Source: Oscillospiraceae bacterium
GTDB lineage: Bacteria; Bacillota; Clostridia; Oscillospirales; Acutalibacteraceae
Assembly: GCA_015066525.1 (NCBI GenBank)
Contig: SVOG01000011.1
Coordinates: 1-39,013, forward strand
DNA length: 39,013 bases
Reading direction: 5' to 3'
The notes under the pieces are model-generated. The model was not told the origin of the DNA and ran no database searches. It was given only the letters and a program-made list of their open reading frames with translations. Made by a program: the position numbers and the translations under genes. Shown in pieces: positions 1 to 7,671 of the stretch (position 1 is its first letter; each line of letters starts with the position of its first letter).

Positions 1-46
1 GAAACCATCTTCTACTTCAACAATATCAAACCTTTAAGAAAACTTA

Positions 47-83
47 ATAAAAAAACGCCAGTCCAATATCGTATTGAACTGGC
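47..83 (-). terminator. Rho-independent terminator
   Basis: A 12-bp stem (57-68 with 72-83, one mismatch, 3-nt loop) is followed on the minus strand by a run of seven T at 55-49. It lies downstream of mntP and probably ends that transcript. On the plus strand a weaker T-run at 94-99 also follows, so it may work both ways. Nothing else was seen in 1-180 except the small palindrome at 145-170. Confidence 0.7.
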
Positions 84-144
84 AGCTTAATTCTTTTTTG
101 TGTCTACTAAATATTGACTATGTCAGAATGTCCGCAGCTTTTTT

Positions 145-170
145 GTAGGGGCGATTCACGAATCGCCCGT
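145..170. repeat. Short palindromic repeat, GTAGGG family, copy 1
   Basis: GTAG is followed by the hairpin GGGCGATTC-AC-GAATCGCCC. Near-identical or stem-compensated copies occur at 8961-8984 (reverse orientation), 9006-9030, 10535-10560, 10604-10629 and 12253-12277. It resembles a REP-like element. It lies just downstream of the mntP stop. Confidence 0.75.
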
Positions 171-180
171 TTTGCTTTTA

Positions 181-759
181 TTAAAAGAATACACCTTTTA
201 TGAATATCTCTATTCCTATGCCTATCAGGATGATGCCGCCGAGGAGGGTTGCTTTGCTCGAGAATTTGTCGCCGAACACCTTGCCGATTTCGATACCTCC
301 ACGGCACACGCCGTAGGTGACGGCACCGATAATCAGTGAGGAGATGAGCGCGTCCGCCGCCCCGTAACGCTGCGTCGTAAAACCGACCGAGAGCGCATCA
401 ATCGAGGTGGCAATACCCTGGAGTATCAGCGCACCCGCGGTGAGGAGTTCGCCGCTTTCGCTTTTTTGTTTACGGAAACTCTCGTACACCATCTTGCCGC
501 CGATGTAGAGCAGAAGAATCAGCGCGATGTACGGGATGAACGGCTCTACCTTCTTAAAATAGCTGACCACCCAGTGTACGGCTGCCCAGCCGAGCATCGG
601 CATAATGAACTGAAAGAGGGCAAAAGTGCCCGCTATGGTAACGGCTTTCCTGCGCCGCATCTTCGGCTCGGAGAGTCCGTTGGCGACCGAAACGGAGAAG
701 GCGTCCATCGCCAGCCCGAAACCGAATAGTATACTATTAACAAAAAACATAATATTCAT
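181..759 (-). CDS. mntP: Manganese efflux pump MntP
   Basis: This 192-aa integral membrane protein has the two-fold repeated signature of the MntP/YebN (DUF204) family: GLAMDAFSVSVANGL near the N-terminus and ATSIDALSVG near the middle. The conserved Asp in each half is needed for Mn2+ export in the family. About six hydrophobic segments are visible, and length is normal for MntP. The start is placed at the ATG at 759 because GAGGGA lies 7 nt upstream. An in-frame ATG at 777 would fall at or before the predicted transcription start of the promoter at 780-808, so it is unlikely. The gene is divergent from the NusG-II gene. No yybP-ykoY manganese riboswitch fits in the very short leader. The family call is firm; Mn2+ as substrate is inferred from the family. 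Confidence 0.92.
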   Translation of the reverse strand: MNIMFFVNSILFGFGLAMDAFSVSVANGLSEPKMRRRKAVTIAGTFALFQFIMPMLGWAAVHWVVSYFKKVEPFIPYIALILLLYIGGKMVYESFRKQKSESGELLTAGALILQGIATSIDALSVGFTTQRYGAADALISSLIIGAVTYGVCRGGIEIGKVFGDKFSSKATLLGGIILIGIGIEIFIKGVFF

Positions 760-779
760 TCTTATTCCCTCGATCATTC

Positions 780-808
780 ATATTACCATAATCGAAATAC
801 TATGTCAA
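780..808 (-). promoter_or_regulatory. mntP promoter
   Basis: On the minus strand, -35 TTGACA (808-803), a 17-bp spacer and -10 TAATAT (785-780) give a near-consensus housekeeping promoter with transcription start near 773. That leaves a leader of about 14 nt holding only the ribosome binding site. The -35 box abuts the divergent -35 at 810-815. Confidence 0.8.
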
Positions 809-809
809 T

Positions 810-838
810 TTGACAATGAATTCTCTTCAGTATATAAT
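810..838 (+). promoter_or_regulatory. Promoter of the NusG-II/Gx transporter pair
   Basis: Perfect consensus TTGACA (810-815), a 17-bp spacer and TATAAT (833-838). The expected transcription start, about 7 nt after the -10 box, is the A of the ATG at 845, so the message is probably leaderless. The two divergent -35 boxes form the perfect palindrome TGTCAA-T-TTGACA at 803-815. Confidence 0.85.
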
Positions 839-844
839 TTAGGT

Positions 845-1222
845 ATGAAAACATTGAGGGTGAAAAAAGCGGATATACTCCTCGCTGCTGCGGTACTGTG
901 TCTGGCTGCGGCTGCTTTTTTATGCCTGCATTTCTTTTCGCCCGCGGGAAGTATGGCGGTCGTGGAGCAAAACGGCACGGTGATAGCCGAGTTGCCGCTT
1001 GATGAGGACGCTGTCTTTGAAATCAAGGACGGCGACAGCGTGACGAATACGCTGGTCATAAAGGACGGCACGGCGGATATGACAGCCGCCGACTGTCCCG
1101 ATAAAATTTGCGTGCATCATCGCCCGATTCGGCAAAGCGGCGAGAGTATTATCTGCCTGCCGCACCGGGTCATTGTCACCGTGCGCGGCGGCATCTCAGA
1201 AGTGGATGGGGTGGCGCGATGA
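845..1222 (+). CDS. NusG domain II-containing membrane-anchored protein
   Basis: This 125-aa protein has one N-terminal hydrophobic segment (residues about 10-30) and then a compact domain with the hallmark of the NusG_II family (formerly DUF1312): CPDKICVHHRPI, then SGESIICLPH. The conserved cysteines and histidines lie outside the membrane. These proteins are not NusG transcription factors; the extracytoplasmic domain only resembles NusG domain II, and its biochemical role is unsettled. The stop overlaps the next gene's start (ATGA at 1219-1222), so the two are translationally coupled. A NusG-II gene next to a Gx-type transporter is a recurring Firmicutes pair. No ribosome binding site is visible before ATG 845, consistent with a leaderless message. 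Confidence 0.85.
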   Translation: MKTLRVKKADILLAAAVLCLAAAAFLCLHFFSPAGSMAVVEQNGTVIAELPLDEDAVFEIKDGDSVTNTLVIKDGTADMTAADCPDKICVHHRPIRQSGESIICLPHRVIVTVRGGISEVDGVAR

Positions 1223-1731
1223 GTAAGTCAAAAAAAGTAGCCACCTTCGCGCTCTGCATCGCGCTCGCGTTTACGCTCTCGTTTCTCGAGAGCCTGATTC
1301 CGATTAACATCGGCATTCCCGGGGTAAAACTCGGACTCGCCAATTCCGTGACGCTCGCGGCACTCTATCTCCTCGGAAAGAAGGAGGCATTTGCCATCTC
1401 GATGGTGCGTATCCTCCTTGCGGGACTGTTGTTTAGCGGCGCATTTTCGCTCGTGTACGGATTCGCGGGCGGTATACTTTCGTATCTCGTGATGGTGCTT
1501 GCGATGAGAAGTGAGAAATTCTCGCCCGTCGGTGTTTCAATTCTCGGCGCAGCCGTGCATAATACGGGACAGATTATCGTGGCTGCCCTTGTGATGCAGA
1601 CGGCGCGGATTGCCTATTATCTTCCCGTGCTGCTTCTCAGCGGCGCCGTCAGCGGCGCACTCGTCGGTATCGTTTCGGGTATCGCTGTCGCAAGACTGAA
1701 CAGAGTGACACATAAAGATAACATCGGGTAG
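1219..1731 (+). CDS. Gx transporter family protein (heptaprenyl diphosphate synthase component I-like)
   Basis: This 170-aa, very hydrophobic protein has about five membrane segments and the family features LESLIPINIGIPGVKLGLAN near the N-terminus and GAAVHNTGQIIVA near residue 115. The family (PF07456) was named for component I of heptaprenyl diphosphate synthase, but its fold resembles the substrate-binding S components of ECF transporters, so a small-molecule uptake role is as likely. Its partner is the NusG-II protein just upstream, with start and stop codons overlapping by 4 nt. The start at 1219 is supported by a GGATGGGGTGG stretch upstream; a longer in-frame start at 1108 would run deep inside the upstream gene and is rejected. 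The substrate cannot be told from sequence. Confidence 0.82.
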   Translation: MSKSKKVATFALCIALAFTLSFLESLIPINIGIPGVKLGLANSVTLAALYLLGKKEAFAISMVRILLAGLLFSGAFSLVYGFAGGILSYLVMVLAMRSEKFSPVGVSILGAAVHNTGQIIVAALVMQTARIAYYLPVLLLSGAVSGALVGIVSGIAVARLNRVTHKDNIG

Positions 1732-1750
1732 TCTTACCCGATGTTTTTTT
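1720..1750 (+). terminator. Rho-independent terminator overlapping the Gx transporter stop
   Basis: A perfect 11-bp stem (1720-1730 with 1735-1745, loop GTCT) continues into a T-run at 1744-1750. The TAG stop lies inside the hairpin. It separates the NusG-II/Gx pair from yqfC. Confidence 0.9.
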
Positions 1751-1773
1751 GCATATAATGTAGCGGTGATTTT

Positions 1774-2019
1774 GTGAAATACAGTGATGACATCATAGCT
1801 TATACCGCGTCTCCCCGTCTCGAAATCGTCGGCAATACACAGTGTGTGGTTGACGGACTGCAGAGCATCCTCGAATACACGAAGGACAGGATTAAAATCG
1901 ACCTCGGCAAGTACGCCGTGACCTTCCTCGGCAGCGAACTGTATATTAACTGTCTTTCCCACGAGGGCGCCGTCGTTGAGGGAACCATTATGAGCGTGGA
2001 GTTTGGCAGTAATGGTTAG
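1774..2019 (+). CDS. yqfC: Sporulation protein YqfC (YabP/YqfC family)
   Basis: This 81-aa protein has the family pattern: PRLEIVGN, then a short segment, then EYTKDRIKIDLGKYAVTFLG and finally GTIMSVEF. YqfC is a small mother-cell sporulation protein of the YabP/YqfC family, and its gene sits directly upstream of yqfD across Bacilli and Clostridia, as here. The start is GTG at 1774, preceded by GCGGTGAT, which matches the 3' half of the anti-Shine-Dalgarno complement. CATATAAT at 1752-1759, just after the upstream terminator, resembles a SigE -10 box, as expected for a mother-cell gene, but no -35 could be made out. The C-terminus overlaps the yqfD start by 8 nt. Confidence 0.87.
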   Translation: MKYSDDIIAYTASPRLEIVGNTQCVVDGLQSILEYTKDRIKIDLGKYAVTFLGSELYINCLSHEGAVVEGTIMSVEFGSNG

Positions 2020-3187
2020 GCTGATACGATGGGTGATAGGCTTTGTCCGCTTTTGCTTTTTTGACGGATTTGCCGATGGATTTCTGAATGCGTGTATTGC
2101 GGCAGGGGAGCCGCTGAGAAATGTGCACCGCGACGGCGCAAAACTCTATGCCGATTGCCCCGCGTCGCATTATCTTGCGCTCAGCCGTCTGGCACGGGCG
2201 CACGGCGGGCGCTTGAAGGTTGTAAAACGCAAGGGAATGGTGTTCCCGTTTCTGAAGATGAAAAACCGTTTCGGTCTCTTTGCGGGCGCGGTGGCGTTTG
2301 TCGTTATCATCAGCGCGCTATCGGGCTTTGTATGGAACGTGGAGATTGTCGGGAATGAACGTATTGACGGGAGTGAACTGGAGCGGTTTATCGCCGATAA
2401 CGGATTGCACAGCGGCGTGTTCTGGGACGGGGTGGAGAAGGACAGGATTGAGAATCTCGTGATGGCGTCTTTTGACGACTGCGCCTGGGTGCACATCAAT
2501 GAAATCGGCACGACCGCGCGCATTGAAATCCGCGAAACGCGTGTGAAACCGAAAATTGCGCCGGCGAAAACTCCGGCAAATCTGAAGGCGACGGACGATG
2601 GTATTATCGTGAAAGCGGATGTCTACGACGGTTGGCAGGTCGCAAAGAAGGGCGACAGCGTGACGAAGGGCGACCTCTTAATATCGGGTATCTATGACAG
2701 CGAGAAGAAAAAGGGAAATCAGTTTGCCCACGCCCGCGGCGAGTATCTCGCACAGGTGGTCTATCCGCTCGAGAATGTCGTCAGCCGCGAGCAGAGCAAA
2801 AAGGTCTATACGACCGAGCGCGCGTTTAAGGAATTTGTATTCTTTGGGCTGCGCCTTCCGCTTTATTTTGGCAGAATGAATTTGCAGAGCGCCGATGTCA
2901 GCACCGATGACATATATCTGAAAATCAATGATAACGCGATTCCCATCGGCGTTGTGACCGCGAAGGTGCGGTATTATACGGTGCAAAAGATAACCCTCAG
3001 CGATAAAGAGCTTACCGCCCTTTGTAAAGCGGAAACGGAAAAACAAATACAGTCGGACTATGCCGACTGCGAAATTGTGAAGAAGAAATACGGGATTGAT
3101 TTGGGTGCGGACTCCGCCACGGCAAAGGGTAAAATAACCGTCCTCAAAGACATCGGCGAGGAGGTCCCCATAAAGATAAAAAAATAA
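2012..3187 (+). CDS. yqfD: Sporulation protein YqfD
   Basis: This 391-aa protein has the YqfD layout: a basic N-terminal region of about 85 residues, one membrane segment near residues 87-108 (FGLFAGAVAFVVIISALSGF), then a long extracytoplasmic part beginning WNVEIVGNERI. YqfD is needed for efficient sporulation in Bacillus and is expressed in the mother cell; its biochemistry is not known. The ATG at 2012 is chosen over an in-frame TTG at 2003 because the GTGGAG at 1996-2001 is 10 nt before the ATG but touches the TTG. It overlaps yqfC by 8 nt. In many Firmicutes phoH and ybeY follow; here a convergent TM2 gene follows instead. Confidence 0.9.
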   Translation: MVRLIRWVIGFVRFCFFDGFADGFLNACIAAGEPLRNVHRDGAKLYADCPASHYLALSRLARAHGGRLKVVKRKGMVFPFLKMKNRFGLFAGAVAFVVIISALSGFVWNVEIVGNERIDGSELERFIADNGLHSGVFWDGVEKDRIENLVMASFDDCAWVHINEIGTTARIEIRETRVKPKIAPAKTPANLKATDDGIIVKADVYDGWQVAKKGDSVTKGDLLISGIYDSEKKKGNQFAHARGEYLAQVVYPLENVVSREQSKKVYTTERAFKEFVFFGLRLPLYFGRMNLQSADVSTDDIYLKINDNAIPIGVVTAKVRYYTVQKITLSDKELTALCKAETEKQIQSDYADCEIVKKKYGIDLGADSATAKGKITVLKDIGEEVPIKIKK

Positions 3188-3212
3188 AGCGGCAACGCCG
3201 CTTTATTTTTTT
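3182..3212. terminator. Bidirectional terminator between yqfD and the TM2 gene
   Basis: The arms 3182-3193 and 3197-3208 pair perfectly (12 bp, loop AAC). T-runs follow on the plus strand (3206-3212), and the A-rich 5' flank gives a shorter one on the minus strand. It ends both convergent genes. Confidence 0.88.
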
Positions 3213-3753
3213 ATTTACCTTCATTAATTGCTCTTGCGATGGACTCCTCGGGAGTCATAATCTTATAACCGTCTCCGTCCTTATCATTCTTTTCCGCAAA
3301 AATGAGGATGGCTTCGACAATCGCCCAGATATAAGCAACGACGGCGCCGAGACCGAAGAAGAGGGAACCGATGAGGCATACAAGAAGTTGCGCCAGTGCT
3401 CTCGAATTATTGCCGAGATAGTAGTTGTGGATACCAAACATACCCACGGTAACAGCGAGCACGACGGCAACGAGCTTTTTCTTGATTTTATATCCCTCGG
3501 GGTAATCCGTTCTTGCCGGAATTTCGGCAGCCGGCGCCGGAGCGGCGGGCGGTACGACCGGGGGTGTATAGTAGGTTTCCTGCGGCGGCGCGTACTGAGG
3601 CGGCGCATACTGAGGCTGAGCCTCGGGCTGCGACGGCGTGTAGTAGGTCTCCTGGGGTGCTTCGTTTTCTTCGGGAGCGGTTTCGGGCTGCGGAATGCAG
3701 TTGCACACTTCGCCTTCCGAGAGCTCTCTTCCGCAATTCGGACAATAGGTCAT
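3211..3753 (-). CDS. TM2 domain-containing protein with N-terminal zinc ribbon
   Basis: This 180-aa protein has three parts. Residues 1-20 hold a small zinc-ribbon-like motif (CPNCG and CNC). Residues 21-80 are a Pro/Glu/Tyr-rich linker with repeated YAPPQ and ETYYTP units. Residues 88-160 are a TM2 domain: two hydrophobic helices joined by GMFGIHNYYLGN, with GLGAVVAYIWAIVE in the second. TM2 proteins are small membrane proteins with no agreed function. The start has a clear AAAGGAG 8 nt upstream. The promoter is at 3787-3815 and the gene ends in the bidirectional terminator shared with yqfD. The tail KNDKDGDGYKI is charged and probably cytoplasmic. Confidence 0.85.
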   Translation of the reverse strand: MTYCPNCGRELSEGEVCNCIPQPETAPEENEAPQETYYTPSQPEAQPQYAPPQYAPPQETYYTPPVVPPAAPAPAAEIPARTDYPEGYKIKKKLVAVVLAVTVGMFGIHNYYLGNNSRALAQLLVCLIGSLFFGLGAVVAYIWAIVEAILIFAEKNDKDGDGYKIMTPEESIARAINEGK

Positions 3754-3786
3754 AGTGACATCTCCTTTAAGTTTTATTACATCTTT

Positions 3787-3815
3787 ATCTTACATCATTC
3801 GGCATAGCAAGTCAA
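3787..3815 (-). promoter_or_regulatory. Promoter of the TM2 gene
   Basis: On the minus strand, -35 TTGACT (3815-3810), a 17-bp spacer and -10 TAAGAT (3792-3787) lie about 35 nt upstream of the ATG at 3753. Confidence 0.7.
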
Positions 3816-3851
3816 ACGCTGACAGGAAAGTTAATAAAAACTTGACTTTTG

Positions 3852-3878
3852 TTAGCACAATTTTTAACAGACTGCTAA
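3852..3878. promoter_or_regulatory. Degenerate second CIRCE-like operator
   Basis: TTAGCACAA, exactly nine bases, then GACTGCTAA. Compared with CIRCE (TTAGCACTC-N9-GAGTGCTAA) the left half matches 7 of 9 and the right half 8 of 9, with the correct spacing. It lies 67 nt before the perfect CIRCE start, between the TM2 and hrcA promoters. Confidence 0.5.
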
Positions 3879-3905
3879 TTTTTCAGAAAAATTTTCAAAA
3901 AACTG

Positions 3906-3934
3906 TTGACAAAACGGAAAAATGGATATAATAT
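3906..3934 (+). promoter_or_regulatory. hrcA operon promoter
   Basis: TTGACA (3906-3911) with TAATAT (3929-3934) at 17 bp, or TATAAT (3927-3932) at 15 bp. The transcription start falls near 3940, just before the CIRCE element, the usual arrangement for HrcA repression. Confidence 0.82.
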
Positions 3935-3944
3935 ACATATAGCA

Positions 3945-3971
3945 TTAGCACTCGAACATCGAGAGTGCTAA
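3945..3971. promoter_or_regulatory. CIRCE operator (HrcA binding site)
   Basis: A perfect TTAGCACTC-N9-GAGTGCTAA inverted repeat directly after the promoter and 27 nt before the hrcA start codon. HrcA binding here represses the whole chaperone operon under non-stress conditions. Confidence 0.98.
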
Positions 3972-3998
3972 TTCAAAAACACGAAAGGGGAGAAACCT

Positions 3999-5036
3999 AT
4001 GGCAGGCGACAGAAGAGCGGCTATTCTTGGTCTGATTATTGATTATTATATCAAAACGGGCGAACCGCTCGGCTCTAAGACGCTCTGCGATATGCTTCCC
4101 TATGCCATCAGTTCCGCGACCATTCGAAACGAAATGGCGCTGCTCAGTTCGATGGGTTATCTCGAGCAGCGACACACGAGCGGCGGCAGGGTGCCAAGCA
4201 AGGCGGCGTACCGCTACTATGTCGACAATCTGATGAACGCCGAGCGCCTCACCGAGTATGAAAAGCAGCGCATCGCCGAACGCCTCAGCACGAATGCGTC
4301 CGACCCCGAACGACTGCTCGCGGATGCGGCAAATCTCCTCAGCGAGCTGACGGGCTGCGCCGCGTTTTACAGCACGGTGAAGGATTCGCTTGACTGCGTG
4401 CAGGGTGTGGAACTCATTCCCGCCGGAAACGGCAAGGTGATGCTCGTGATGCTCACCCTCGGCGGCAAGATTAAATCCTCGGTTTGCACGATTTCGTGTC
4501 CCGTGGATGATGAGTTTAAGGAACTGTTTTACACCTTTACGCGCGAGTATTTCATCGGCACACCGCTCGATGAAATAGACCTCTCGTTCGTCCAGTCGGC
4601 AGCACCGGCGCTCGGGCTCAGGGTTTTTGATATGCTCCCGCTTCTCGCATCGCTTTGTTCCCTTTGCCGCGAGGCGGCGCAGGGCTCGCTTATGGTAACG
4701 GGCGAGACGAAACTCCTGTCGCAGACAGAACTCGGAAACAGCGTTTACAACCTACTGGTACTCCTCGCAGGGAAAGAGAAACTTGAGAATCTGCTGAACC
4801 GTTTTGCGCGGGCAAATATCAGCCAGTCGCTGGTACTCGGCGATGAGAATCCCGTCTACGAACTGAAGAATACGGCAATGGCGATTGCCCGTTTCGATTA
4901 TAATAATTCGCAAATTGCCACACTCGGCATCATCGGCTCGCTCAGAGTGGATTATAAGACAATTCTGCCGAGAGTGGATTATATAATGAAAACAGTCAGA
5001 GCATATTTGAAGGAGGGTGGAATAAGATATGAGTAA
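3999..5036 (+). CDS. hrcA: Heat-inducible transcription repressor HrcA
   Basis: This 345-aa protein is full length for HrcA. The N-terminal winged helix carries the family signature: YIKTGEPLGSKTL, SSATIRNEMALLSSMGYLEQ and HTSGGRVPSKAAYRYYVD. The C-terminal part is the usual GAF-like and dimerisation region. HrcA binds CIRCE as a dimer and depends on chaperonins for correct folding, which couples repression to unfolded-protein load. Here the operator lies in its own leader, so the operon is autoregulated. The start is ATG 3999 with AAAGGGGAG upstream. Its stop overlaps the grpE start by 8 nt. Confidence 0.97.
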   Translation: MAGDRRAAILGLIIDYYIKTGEPLGSKTLCDMLPYAISSATIRNEMALLSSMGYLEQRHTSGGRVPSKAAYRYYVDNLMNAERLTEYEKQRIAERLSTNASDPERLLADAANLLSELTGCAAFYSTVKDSLDCVQGVELIPAGNGKVMLVMLTLGGKIKSSVCTISCPVDDEFKELFYTFTREYFIGTPLDEIDLSFVQSAAPALGLRVFDMLPLLASLCSLCREAAQGSLMVTGETKLLSQTELGNSVYNLLVLLAGKEKLENLLNRFARANISQSLVLGDENPVYELKNTAMAIARFDYNNSQIATLGIIGSLRVDYKTILPRVDYIMKTVRAYLKEGGIRYE

Positions 5037-5541
5037 AGAAAAGCCCGAAGAGATAAAAGAAGAGGAAGTGCTCGAAGAGGCGCCGGAGACCGAAAAGGAA
5101 ACCAAGGAGCCGACACTCGAGGACAAACTCAAGGACACGAAGGACCAGCTTCTCCGTACGGCTGCCGAGTACGCGAACTACCGCGCCCGCAGCGCGAAGG
5201 AAAAGGAGCAGACCTACTCGAACGCCAAGGGAAATGTGGTTGCCGAGATACTCCCGGTGATTGATAATCTCGAGCGCGCGCTTTCCGGAGAAGGAAACGA
5301 TTACGATGCGCTGAAGCAGGGTGTCCAGATGACGATGGACGGACTGATGGCGGCGCTCGAAAAACTCGGTGTCGAGCAATACGGCGAGAGCGGTGACGCG
5401 TTTGACCCGAATTTCCATCATGCAGTGATGCATATTGAGGACGAATCGCTCGGTGAGAATGTTATCTGTGATGTGTTCCAGAAGGGATACAAACTCGGCG
5501 ACAGAGTCATCCGCGCCGCGATGGTAAAAACAGCGAACTAA
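5029..5541 (+). CDS. grpE: Nucleotide exchange factor GrpE
   Basis: This 170-aa protein has an acidic, Glu/Lys-rich N-terminal tail (residues 1-35), then a long coiled coil containing LLRTAAEYANYRARSAKEKE, and the C-terminal beta domain with FDPNFHHAVMHIED and GYKLGDRVIRAAMV. GrpE releases ADP from DnaK. The overlap with hrcA (8 nt) and a strong AAGGAGGGTGG site about 10 nt upstream indicate coupled translation. A repeat hairpin starts 6 nt after its stop (5548-5591). Confidence 0.96.
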   Translation: MSKEKPEEIKEEEVLEEAPETEKETKEPTLEDKLKDTKDQLLRTAAEYANYRARSAKEKEQTYSNAKGNVVAEILPVIDNLERALSGEGNDYDALKQGVQMTMDGLMAALEKLGVEQYGESGDAFDPNFHHAVMHIEDESLGENVICDVFQKGYKLGDRVIRAAMVKTAN

Positions 5542-5547
5542 AGTTCG

Positions 5548-5591
5548 CAGACTCAAGGCTCAAGGATTGCCCTGCGGGCAAAAGGCTCAAG
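5548..5591. repeat. Stop-proximal hairpin repeat, copy 1 (after grpE)
   Basis: Contains GGCTCAAGG duplicated, then a TTGCCC-TGC-GGGCAA hairpin, then AAAGGCTCAAG. Copy 2 (7469-7513, after dnaK) is nearly identical and copy 3 (11770-11806, after uxuA) is shorter. All begin 5-6 nt after a stop codon. The remaining 5592-5639 is an AT-rich leader with the dnaK ribosome binding site. Confidence 0.85.
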
Positions 5592-5639
5592 GGCAAATAA
5601 TATAAACACAAATATAACCATAAAAAGGAGATAAATATT

Positions 5640-7463
5640 ATGGGAAAGATTATTGGTATTGACTTAGGTACAACAAATAGCTGCGTATCCGTTATTGAAG
5701 GCGGCGAGCCCGTCGTTATCACAAATGCGGAAGGCGCAAGAACGACTCCGTCCGTCGTTGCATTTTCCAAGGACGGCGAGAGAATGGTCGGCGCAGTTGC
5801 AAAGCGTCAGGCTATCACGAACCCCGACAGGACGATTGCCTCCATCAAGCGTCATATGGGCTCGGATTACAAAGTAAATATCGACGGCAAGGACTTCACG
5901 CCGCAGGAAATCAGCTCCATCATTCTGCAGAAACTTAAGAGCGACGCAGAGGCTTACCTCGGCGAGACGGTTACTGAGGCGGTTATCACCGTGCCCGCAT
6001 ATTTCACCGACTCACAGCGCCAGGCTACCAAGGATGCCGGCAAGATTGCAGGTCTCGACGTCAAGAGAATCATCAACGAGCCGACCGCAGCAGCGCTTGC
6101 ATTCGGCATTGATAAAGAGGACGACCAAAAAGTTATGGTATACGACCTCGGCGGCGGTACCTTCGACGTTTCCATCATCGAGATGGGCGACGGCGTTCAG
6201 GAAGTACTCGCTACCGCGGGTAACAACCGTCTCGGCGGCGACGATTTCGACAAGAAGATTATGGATTGGCTCGTAGCTGAGTTCAAGGCGCAGAACGGTA
6301 TCGACCTTTCGGGCGATAAGATGGCGATGCAGAGAATTAAGGAAGCGGCTGAGAAGGCAAAGATTGACCTCTCGGGTATGACGACCGCGCAGATTTCGCT
6401 GCCGTTTATCACCGCTGATGCAACCGGTCCGAAGCACCTTGAAATGACGCTCACCAGAGCAAAGTTCAATGAGATGACCGCGGACCTCGTAGAGGCAACG
6501 ATGGGTCCCGTTCGCCAGGCGATGAGCGACTCGGGTCTTTCGATGAACGAGATTGACAAGATTCTGCTTGTCGGCGGCTCCACCCGTATTCCTGCCGTAC
6601 AGGATGCGATTAAGAATTTCTCACATAAAGAGCCCTTTAAGGGTATTAACCCCGACGAATGTGTCGCTATGGGCGCAGCGCTTCAGGGCGGCGTACTCGG
6701 CGGCGACGTAAAGGGTCTGCTTCTCCTCGATGTTACCCCGCTGTCACTCGGTATTGAGACAATGGGCGGTGTCAACACCGTTATCATCGAGAGAAACACC
6801 ACCATCCCGACGAAAAAATCGCAGATTTTCTCCACCGCAGCGGATAACCAGACTTCCGTAGAAGTTCATGTTCTCCAGGGTGAGAGAGAATTCGCAAAGG
6901 ATAATAAGACGCTCGGTATGTTCCACCTCGACGGCATCCTTCCGGCACGCCGCGGTGTGCCGCAGATTGAGGTAACCTTTGATATCGACGCAAACGGCAT
7001 CGTACACGTATCGGCTAAGGACCTCGGCACCGGTAAGGAGCAGCAAATCAGCATCACCGCGTCCTCGAATATGAGCAAGGAAGATATTGATAAGGCTGTC
7101 CGCGAGGCTGAGCAGTTTGCCGAGGAAGATAAGAAGAAGAGAGAGGCTGTCGACCTGCGCAACAACGCTGACCAGATGGTATACCAGACCGAGAAGATGC
7201 TGGCAGACGACGGCGACAAGTTCTCCGCTGATGACAAGACGGCTCTCGAGACCAAACTCGGCGCGCTGAAGGAAGCGCTCAAGGGCGACAATAACGACGC
7301 CATCAAGTCCGCGCAGGAGGACCTCACCAACAAGTTCTACGAGGTTTCTCAGAAGCTCTATCAGCAGGCGCAGGCAGCGCAGGGCGCACCGCAGGGTGAC
7401 CCGACGCAGGGTGCACAGCCGGATGACGGCTATACCGACTACACCGAGGTAGACGAAAACTAA
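5640..7463 (+). CDS. dnaK: Chaperone DnaK (Hsp70)
   Basis: This 607-aa protein has all Hsp70 signatures: [14 protein letters not shown] at the N-terminus, [14 protein letters not shown] near residue 165, and [14 protein letters not shown] near residue 310. The substrate-binding domain contains the [15 protein letters not shown] linker segment, then the helical lid, and a Gln/Ala/Gly-rich tail ending in TEVDEN. It is the ATP-driven chaperone that works with DnaJ and GrpE in the same operon. AAAGGAG is well placed before ATG 5640. Copies of one repeat hairpin lie just upstream and just downstream of the gene, which may affect message processing. Length fits Gram-positive DnaK. Confidence 0.98.
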   Translation: MGKIIGIDLGTTNSCVSVIEGGEPVVITNAEGARTTPSVVAFSKDGERMVGAVAKRQAITNPDRTIASIKRHMGSDYKVNIDGKDFTPQEISSIILQKLKSDAEAYLGETVTEAVITVPAYFTDSQRQATKDAGKIAGLDVKRIINEPTAAALAFGIDKEDDQKVMVYDLGGGTFDVSIIEMGDGVQEVLATAGNNRLGGDDFDKKIMDWLVAEFKAQNGIDLSGDKMAMQRIKEAAEKAKIDLSGMTTAQISLPFITADATGPKHLEMTLTRAKFNEMTADLVEATMGPVRQAMSDSGLSMNEIDKILLVGGSTRIPAVQDAIKNFSHKEPFKGINPDECVAMGAALQGGVLGGDVKGLLLLDVTPLSLGIETMGGVNTVIIERNTTIPTKKSQIFSTAADNQTSVEVHVLQGEREFAKDNKTLGMFHLDGILPARRGVPQIEVTFDIDANGIVHVSAKDLGTGKEQQISITASSNMSKEDIDKAVREAEQFAEEDKKKREAVDLRNNADQMVYQTEKMLADDGDKFSADDKTALETKLGALKEALKGDNNDAIKSAQEDLTNKFYEVSQKLYQQAQAAQGAPQGDPTQGAQPDDGYTDYTEVDEN

Positions 7464-7468
7464 GCTAC

Positions 7469-7513
7469 GCAGGCTCAAGGCTCAAGGATTGCCCTGCGGG
7501 CAAAAGGCTCAAG
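7469..7513. repeat. Stop-proximal hairpin repeat, copy 2 (after dnaK)
   Basis: Nearly identical to 5548-5591 and starts 5 nt after the dnaK stop. It is followed at once by another hairpin (7515-7536). Confidence 0.85.
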
Positions 7514-7514
7514 A

Positions 7515-7536
7515 CGGGCGGATTTTTATCCGCCCG
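7515..7536. repeat. Palindromic hairpin in the dnaK-dnaJ spacer
   Basis: A perfect 9-bp stem, CGGGCGGAT-TTTT-ATCCGCCCG, without a following T-run, so not a typical terminator. It resembles the short palindromic elements elsewhere in the window. Confidence 0.65.
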
Positions 7537-7612
7537 AATATACATATTACAAACAAAACAAATCAAAAAGCAGGCGAAGCCGAATTTTGATTTGAGAGGA
7601 AAAACATACGGA

Positions 7613-7653
7613 GCGGTTAATAATAAAACGCCAAAGCGTTTTGTTTCAACCGC
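7613..7653 (+). promoter_or_regulatory. Possible hairpin next to the dnaJ ribosome binding site
   Basis: An outer stem GCGGTT/AACCGC (7613-7618 with 7648-7653) encloses AAAACGC-CAAA-GCGTTTT (7625-7642). The base of the stem abuts GGAGG at 7654-7658, the dnaJ ribosome binding site. It could tune dnaJ translation within the dnaK-dnaJ message. Only the complementarity is seen; the function is a guess. Confidence 0.35.
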
Positions 7654-7671
7654 GGAGGATGATTTGACGAA

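Noticed and set aside
760-844. yybP-ykoY manganese riboswitch upstream of mntP
   Set aside because: The mntP leader is about 14 nt by promoter position, too short for the aptamer.
845-1222. Longer start at 626 for the NusG-II protein
   Set aside because: It would run through the mntP coding region and both divergent promoters.
6744-7478. Minus-strand open frame over dnaK, and plus-strand frame 7592-8434 over dnaJ
   Set aside because: Composition-driven shadows of dnaK and dnaJ, Leu/Val- or Arg/Ser-rich with no homology signal.
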